A DNA stretch of 19,470 nt from DASZCR01 sp035942915 (lineage in GTDB: Bacteria; Acidobacteriota; Blastocatellia; Pyrinomonadales; Pyrinomonadaceae), in the NCBI GenBank assembly GCA_035942915.1, contig DASZCR010000217.1, positions 1-19,470 on the forward strand, in the 5' to 3' direction. This document shows, piece after piece, positions 15,601 through 19,470 of the stretch (the stretch's first letter is position 1; the number at the start of each line of letters is the position of its first letter). The position numbers were made by a program, and so were the translations under genes. The notes under the pieces were generated by a model, which was not told the origin of the DNA, made no database searches, and saw nothing but the letters and a program-made list of their open reading frames with translations.

Positions 15601-16467
15601 TTCCATGAACATCGAGAAACGATGCTCGGTCGCCCGCAACTCATCTTCGACGCGCTTGCGCTCCGTCACGTCGCGCTGCGTGCCCCACGCCCGGAGAGCG
15701 TGCCCGTCTTCGACGACGGCAATCAGATTGTTTGAGAAGAAATGGGTGCGACCTTCCCTGTCCACTTCAACCGACTCGGCATCGGTCAGACGATAGCCTG
15801 AGCGGATGAAGGCGCGCAGGTATTCTTCATTCTTCGGGTCGTCGCGCACGAGCAGGTCGCCGACGCGTGCGCCGACGACCTCCTCTGCGCGCTCGAAGCC
15901 GTACATGCGCGCCATCGCGTCGTTACATTCGGCGAGGTAGCCGTAGCGATAGAAGTGTTCAATCTGTTCGTCTTCGGAAAGGTTGATGGAGACTGGCCGC
16001 TCCAACTCGAAACGCCAGATGCCTTCGGAACTGTTGGCGATGAAGGCGCGATAACGCTCCTCGCTGGCGCGCAACGCCTCGTCGGCCTCCCGTGAGACGC
16101 TGATATCGCGGATGACTGCGACGCCGCCGATGACCTCGCCCGCCTCGTTGCGTAGAGGCGAGTAATAACCGTTGAAGATGCCTTTGTGCCCCGTCTCCGG
16201 GATGGTGTAGCGTCGCGCCTCGGCGACCGTCTGGTGTCCGGCCAGCGCCTCGTAGAAGTATCTGTCCTCGCCCGTCTCCTTGAGGAAAGGGAAGACGTCG
16301 AAGGCGCAACGGCCGAGCACCTCTTCGCGGCGGAAACCGGAGATGCGCTCCATCGCGGAGTTCCACGCCGTGTAGCGGCACTCGCGGTCGAAGGCCAGCA
16401 GGCCATCGACGCTGGCGTCGAGCAGGCTTCCCAATAACTTGCTCTGTGGGATGTTTGTCTCTTCCAA
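12607..16467 (-). CDS. Hybrid sensor histidine kinase, PAS4-GAF2-HisKA-HATPase-REC
   Basis: This 1286-aa protein has no obvious membrane segment. Domains by eye: four PAS/PAC units (about 8-130, 135-272, 278-395, 402-522; each followed by a DITER/DVTER-like linker), a coiled coil (about 520-555), two GAF domains (about 560-712 and 728-900), HisKA with SHELRTP and the phosphoacceptor H918, HATPase_c with N box NLLSNAVKF (1031-1039), DTGEGIAP (1063-1070) and GGLGLGLAI (1092-1100), and a C-terminal receiver with E1170/D1171, phosphoacceptor D1214, T1246 and K1268. All catalytic residues are present. The start is a TTG at 16467, since no in-frame ATG lies nearby and the first PAS domain starts right after. 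A His-to-Asp relay needing a separate Hpt protein is expected. Its catalytic half closely resembles that of the kinase at 17522-19309. Confidence 0.93.
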   Translation of the reverse strand: MEETNIPQSKLLGSLLDASVDGLLAFDRECRYTAWNSAMERISGFRREEVLGRCAFDVFPFLKETGEDRYFYEALAGHQTVAEARRYTIPETGHKGIFNGYYSPLRNEAGEVIGGVAVIRDISVSREADEALRASEERYRAFIANSSEGIWRFELERPVSINLSEDEQIEHFYRYGYLAECNDAMARMYGFERAEEVVGARVGDLLVRDDPKNEEYLRAFIRSGYRLTDAESVEVDREGRTHFFSNNLIAVVEDGHALRAWGTQRDVTERKRVEDELRATEHRFSMFMENLPGLAWIKDLEGRYVYVNEAAARAFRTPRGELEGKTDEEIFPPETAAEFRENDRLALEGGEGLLTLERLEQTDGVHHSIVSKFPIPGRGGEMVMVGGIAIDITERIRMEEALRESEERYRSLLENANDIIYSHDLQGNYLTINRACAEVTGYTREEILGGLNIKQVVVPEHLELAAQMMEQKLRDPSPTVYEIDILTKDRRRLTLEVSTRIAQGDGRRPVVEGIARDVTDRKRAEREREELLARERQARREAEQALAVARSIEESLGLLVDASGVLLGSRTLDEVQPAVLDISRRLISADAYAIWRADAAMKTWRIVSAAGLSEDYSTQVIQTDEATSFVLEAPVVAEDIEQIPVLEMRRGFHRSEGIRSLLVVPLRIHGEASGTLTYYYRQPHRFSDRELRVATALANLAGAAIAGAELYDEQRRLRADAQAAEWRSSFLSEASRVLTSTLDYEDTLGRVARLSVPTLADWCAVDIVEEDQTVKRLAVAHIDPAKVEWAHEIHRRYPPDMEAPHGLPQVLRTGISELYPEITDKMVAQAAMDEEHLRLLRSIGFSSAMLVPLTVHGRTHGVVTFIAAESGRRYTTQDLTLAEDLAGRAAVAIENARLYLAAQNANRTKDEFLATLSHELRTPLSAILGWAHMLRRDIPDETTRAHALEVIERNAYAQKQLIEDILEVSRIVTGKLRVEVQPVELIPIIEAAREAVQPAAEAKDIRVESTYDVEAATVLGDPDRLQQVVWNLLSNAVKFTPQGGRVALRISRVGASAEVSVSDTGEGIAPEFLPHVFDRFRQADMGTTRRHGGLGLGLAIVRHLVEMHGGSVWAESEGQGCGSTFTIRLPLRGGEELTPRPVAVEQSAESNERLTGGETNLAGLRLMVVEDEQDTLELLAMALNSYGAEVTTAVNAADALEAFGRVRPDVLISDIGMPEMDGYTLMRRVRALGAESGGGVPAIALTAYAREEDRARALDAGFQEHLPKPVEPSALARVIIALIADS

Positions 16468-16563
16468 CTGTGTACTCTCAGGCGGCCAGTCGGAAGATTA
16501 TACAACCGCTCTTTCAACTCACAACAATAATTGCTTCCGGCCGTCCCTCCGGCGCGGTTCAGG

Positions 16564-17190
16564 CTAATAGGCGTGGATGAACTTGAGAAAGTCGCGCGTC
16601 ATGTCCGGGTCTATCTCGCGTCCGGCCATCCGTCGCATCTCGGACGCCGCCTCCGCTCTGGTGAGCATCGGTTTGTAGGCACGCCGCGCGCGTAAAGAAG
16701 TGTAGATATCGACGATGGAGACGAGCCGCGCTTCCAGTGGAATATCCGTCGCGTGGAGACCCTCCGGGTAGCCCTGCCCGTCCCAACGCTCATGATGATG
16801 GAGCACGACACGGCGCACGCAGTCCGTGACCCCGTTGAGGTTCGCAAGTATCTGCGCGCCGTAGACGGGGTGAAAGGAGATGGCCGCACGCTCACAGGGG
16901 GCGAGCGGGCCGGGCTTCAGAAGAATTGATTTAGCAATCAGATACTTGCCGACATCATGCAGATGCGCGCCGAGTTCTATCTCGTCGAGGGTCGGTCGGC
17001 CGCTTCGGCCGCAGCCGAGCCAGTAGGCAAAGGCACGTGTCAGCTTGGCCGTCGCATGGCCGTGCGGGTGGACGTGTCGATAGAGTTCCGGCTGCTCGTC
17101 GCGCCACAGACTGGCGACGGCTTGGAGGATTGCTTGCGTCGCCTCGCGGCCTTGGGCGGCCCCGTGTCGTTGGGGAACGTAGGGGTGCAT
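16564..17190 (-). CDS. HD-GYP domain protein (putative cyclic-di-GMP phosphodiesterase)
   Basis: The 208-aa protein is almost only an HD-GYP domain. It has HLHDVGK (77-82, with H78/D79 and K82), SFHPVYGAQIL (105-115), LHHHERWDGQGYPEGL (130-145) including the GYP signature (140-142), and SIVDIYTSLRARRAYKP (158-174) with D161. These match the metal ligands and the c-di-GMP-contacting GYP loop. No receiver or PAS domain is attached, so input must come from elsewhere, plausibly from one of the flanking kinases. An AAAGG site lies about 9 nt before the ATG at 17190. The DxYDALT motif common in the family is DIYTSL here, a mild deviation. Confidence 0.93.
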   Translation of the reverse strand: MHPYVPQRHGAAQGREATQAILQAVASLWRDEQPELYRHVHPHGHATAKLTRAFAYWLGCGRSGRPTLDEIELGAHLHDVGKYLIAKSILLKPGPLAPCERAAISFHPVYGAQILANLNGVTDCVRRVVLHHHERWDGQGYPEGLHATDIPLEARLVSIVDIYTSLRARRAYKPMLTRAEAASEMRRMAGREIDPDMTRDFLKFIHAY

Positions 17191-17211
17191 ACGGGTCTGC
17201 CTTTCATTAGG

Positions 17212-17237
17212 TCTCCCTAAAGCGCTTGGACTTAAAC
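17212..17237 (-). promoter_or_regulatory. Candidate stress-type (sigma B-like) promoter of the HD-GYP gene
   Basis: On the minus strand GTTTAA (17232-17237), 14 nt, GGGAGA (17212-17217) resembles the Bacillus sigma B pattern GTTTAA-N12-14-GGGTAT, with an imperfect -10. It lies 22 nt before the ATG. Without a sigma B gene in view this is only suggestive. Confidence 0.25.
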
Positions 17238-17438
17238 ACGCCGCACGTGATTGTCAGGGAAAATCAGTGGAACATCAGGGCGCTACATCTTCGGGAGAGA
17301 GAAATTTGCTTCGGAGATATCAGCGCGCTGTGATAGACCGTTATGGACGCAAGATAAACCTGATATCGAGGGGCGATGTTGGAGTTTCGTTACACTCAGA
17401 TTGTCATCCGGTTCTAAATCACGCCGAACTCGACAGAA

Positions 17439-17473
17439 AGGCCGTCGCGCATGATTGCTCTGCGCGACGGCCT
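17439..17473 (-). terminator. Terminator of the 595-aa hybrid kinase gene
   Basis: A perfect 13-bp stem (17461-17473 with 17439-17451) and 9-nt loop, 49 nt past the kinase stop. On the minus strand it is followed by TTCTGT, a short, imperfect U tract. It separates the kinase from the HD-GYP gene. Confidence 0.72.
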
Positions 17474-17521
17474 CTTTGTCCGCGTCTCGCCGCTTCGACG
17501 AGGATGCCTGTCGGTCACTTT

Positions 17522-19309
17522 CTATCCCTCGTCACGCCGGACGAGGCTGGCGGCGACGGCCACCAACTCCGCCAACTCGACCGGCTTCGGCACGTGCATC
17601 TGATACCCGGCTCTGAGCGCCTGCATTCTATCTTCGACGCGCGCGTAGGCCGTCAGCGCGATGGCCGACACCCTGCCACCGGCCTCCGCCGGAAGTTCTC
17701 GCACGCGCCGCAGTAGTTCGTAACCGTCCTCATCAGGCATCCCGATGTCGCTGATGAGTAGGTCGGGGACGGCGTTCTTCATCGCCTCCAACGCCTCCGT
17801 CGCAGAACTCGCCGCGATGACCTCAGCGCCGCACCGCCCAAGCCCGACCCGCAGCAACTCACGCGTGTCCGGCTCGTCGTCCACCACCAGGACGCGCACC
17901 CCGTCGAGCCTCTCGACACATTCATAAGAGGGCAGCGTATCGCGCGCCGCAGGGTGTACGCGCACGCCCTCTGTCTCGGTCTGATAGACGGGCGCGACCG
18001 GAAGCAGCACCGTGAAGGTCGAGCCTTGTCCTTCGCCTTCACTTTCTGCGCGGACTGTGCCGCCGTGAAGTTCGACGAGATGGCGGACGATGGCAAGCCC
18101 CAGACCAAGCCCGCCGTGCTGGCGCGTGGTGCGCTGGTCGGCCTGCCGGAAGCGGTCGAAGACGTGTGGCAGAAACTCAGGCGCAATGCCTGTGCCCGAA
18201 TCGCTGACGGCAATCTCGATGTGAGAGTTGACGCGTTCGAGTCTGACCTGCACGCGCCCGCCACGCGGGGTGAACTTGATGGCGTTCGATAAGAGATTCC
18301 AGACCACCTGTTGCAGCCGGACGGGGTCGCCGGAAACCGACACGATGCCCGTGTCCATAATCTTCTGCACGCGCACGCCCTTGGCTTCGGCCGCCGGTCT
18401 GACGGCCTCGACTGCCGCCTCAATGAAGGAGTTCGGGTCGAGCGGCCGGACATCTATCCTGAGTTTGCCGGTGATGATGCGCGACACGTCGAGCAGGTCG
18501 TCAATCAGTTGCGCCTGTGCGCGCGCGTTGCGCTCAATCGTCTCGAAGGCACGCGTGGCGGATTCTCCGTTGTACTGCCCTGTGCGGAGCATGTGCGACC
18601 AACCGAGGATGGCCGTGAGCGGCGTTCTCAACTCGTGCGAGACGGTGGCGAGAAACTCGTCCTTGAGACGGCTCGACTCCTGCGCCTCGCGGTACAGGCG
18701 CTCGGCCTCTGCGCGCGCACGCTGCGCCGACTCGTAGAGCCGCGCATTGTCCATCGCGATAGCCGCCTGTGCGGCGAGTCCCATCACGATTAATTCGTGC
18801 CGAGCGGTGAAGACTCCGACATCAGGATGACCGAAGAAGAGCCCGCCGAGCACTTCACCGGAACGCGAAATGACCGGCACCGCCAGATAACTAGTAACGG
18901 GCAGATGTCCTTCCGGCATCCCGTAGTATGGAGAATTCTTGCCATAGCGAGCGTCTGCTTTGACATCCGCGATTCTGACCACTCCTTCGCCGCGAAAGGT
19001 CGGGCCAAAGAGGTCTGTCGCACGCGGCATCGGAAAGTGTGCGAAGGCTTGGCGCGGCACTCCCGATAAGGTGTAGAGCATGTAGGAGGCTCCTGCTTCG
19101 TTCAGAACATTGTAGAAGAAGGAGCCGAAGCTTGCTCCGGTCAGTTCTGTCGCTGCATCTGTCACCGCCTGCACTAGCTTGTGTATGTCCAACTCGCCCG
19201 TCAACATCTGACCGACGCGGTTGATGGTTTCGAGCGTCTCCTTCTGTTCGCGCAGTTCGGCCTCGATGAGTGCGCGCGGCGCGTTACGTTGTCCGCTTGA
19301 AGAGCTCAT
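17522..19309 (-). CDS. Hybrid sensor histidine kinase, GAF-HisKA-HATPase-REC
   Basis: A 595-aa soluble kinase. A GAF domain (about 28-190) contains SYLAVPVISRSGEVLGGLFFG (140-160), typical of phytochrome-like and kinase GAF domains, and MPEGHLPV just before. HisKA follows with SHELRTP and H225, then HATPase_c with NLLSNAIKF (338-346), DSGTGIAP (370-377) and GGLGLGLAI (399-407), and a C-terminal receiver with D477/D478, phosphoacceptor D521, T553 and K575. All catalytic positions are intact. The ATG at 19309 has GGAAGGAAAG upstream. From HisKA onward it is highly similar to the 1286-aa kinase (for example both contain IAPEFLPHVFDRFRQAD), suggesting an old duplication with exchange of sensor domains. 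No chromophore cysteine can be confirmed in the GAF domain. Confidence 0.93.
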   Translation of the reverse strand: MSSSSGQRNAPRALIEAELREQKETLETINRVGQMLTGELDIHKLVQAVTDAATELTGASFGSFFYNVLNEAGASYMLYTLSGVPRQAFAHFPMPRATDLFGPTFRGEGVVRIADVKADARYGKNSPYYGMPEGHLPVTSYLAVPVISRSGEVLGGLFFGHPDVGVFTARHELIVMGLAAQAAIAMDNARLYESAQRARAEAERLYREAQESSRLKDEFLATVSHELRTPLTAILGWSHMLRTGQYNGESATRAFETIERNARAQAQLIDDLLDVSRIITGKLRIDVRPLDPNSFIEAAVEAVRPAAEAKGVRVQKIMDTGIVSVSGDPVRLQQVVWNLLSNAIKFTPRGGRVQVRLERVNSHIEIAVSDSGTGIAPEFLPHVFDRFRQADQRTTRQHGGLGLGLAIVRHLVELHGGTVRAESEGEGQGSTFTVLLPVAPVYQTETEGVRVHPAARDTLPSYECVERLDGVRVLVVDDEPDTRELLRVGLGRCGAEVIAASSATEALEAMKNAVPDLLISDIGMPDEDGYELLRRVRELPAEAGGRVSAIALTAYARVEDRMQALRAGYQMHVPKPVELAELVAVAASLVRRDEG

Positions 19310-19470
19310 CTTGTCGGTCTTTCCTTCCCGCCCGGGTTCGCTTGCTTCTTCACAGTCAACCGAAGCCTTTTACACTGTAGGCGCGACGCGTCCGGCGTCG
19401 TCGGCTATGACGAGACGGTTGCGCGGAGGCCATCGTCACGGGCGTCACGGTGGCAGCCGCGCAGGCGCTC

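Larger units (their letters stand above)
17191..17521. other. Intergenic region between the HD-GYP gene and the upstream kinase
   Basis: 331 bp without a supportable gene. A plus-strand frame at 17251-17454 has no ribosome binding site and no family-like sequence. The region contains the terminator of the 595-aa kinase gene (17439-17473) and a candidate promoter for the HD-GYP gene (17212-17237). Confidence 0.6.

Noticed and set aside
17251..17454. 67-aa plus-strand frame in the kinase/HD-GYP gap
   Set aside because: No ribosome binding site, no family resemblance, and it runs into the terminator hairpin.
19405..19470. Possible last 22 codons of a minus-strand gene entering from the right edge (TAG at 19405-19407)
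   Set aside because: Too short to distinguish from chance; no motif visible.
1..19470. CRISPR arrays, tRNA or rRNA genes, insertion sequences, attachment sites
   Set aside because: I saw no regular repeat-spacer pattern, cloverleaf, transposase or terminal repeats.

Overview
The window is GC-rich, gene-dense bacterial DNA. Tight minus-strand operons, multi-PAS/GAF hybrid histidine kinases, an RsbQ-type stress module and a B12-dependent radical SAM peptide-maturation system suggest a soil- or water-dwelling, Acidobacteriota-like (Blastocatellia-type) or similar environmental bacterium. This assignment rests on gene style only, with no rRNA or marker gene, and is low confidence.

Left part (1-7906, all minus strand, running off the left edge): a compact operon that reads as an undescribed peptide natural-product (RiPP-like) cluster. 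In transcription order it has a 92-aa and a 60-aa small protein (candidate precursors, both with strong ribosome binding sites), a long perfect inverted repeat, a B12-binding radical SAM enzyme of the RiPP-maturase type, a 72-aa ORF coupled by an ATGA overlap, a second radical SAM enzyme with a cysteine-rich C-terminus, a 627-aa protein with a caspase/CHAT/gingipain-like peptidase core plus a zinc-ribbon-like tail, a PaaK-like adenylate-forming enzyme, and the N-terminal part of an ATP-grasp (glutathionylspermidine-synthase-like) ligase. I infer that the radical SAM enzymes modify a ribosomal peptide, the protease trims it, and the two ATP-dependent enzymes activate or ligate a carboxylate.

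Centre (7907-10347): a 486-bp divergent region with a plausible promoter for a secreted 192-aa protein on the plus strand. A perfect-stem hairpin lies between it and a convergent TerC/Alx membrane protein. The Alx gene has a clear 5' control region on the minus strand: a TTGACA-17-TAATAT promoter, a yybP-ykoY-type (manganese) riboswitch, and an intrinsic terminator whose 5' arm overlaps the riboswitch P1 helix.

Next (10348-12575): an RsbQ alpha/beta hydrolase followed by a PAS protein whose N-terminus looks like Bacillus RsbP but which ends in a STAS domain instead of a PP2C phosphatase. A SnoaL-like/DUF4440 protein is divergent from rsbQ.

Right part (12607-19309, minus strand): two hybrid histidine kinases (1286 and 595 aa) with closely related HisKA-HATPase-REC halves, flanking an HD-GYP phosphodiesterase. 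This is a signalling island likely feeding phosphorelay and cyclic-di-GMP control. The last ~160 bases hold no gene I can support.
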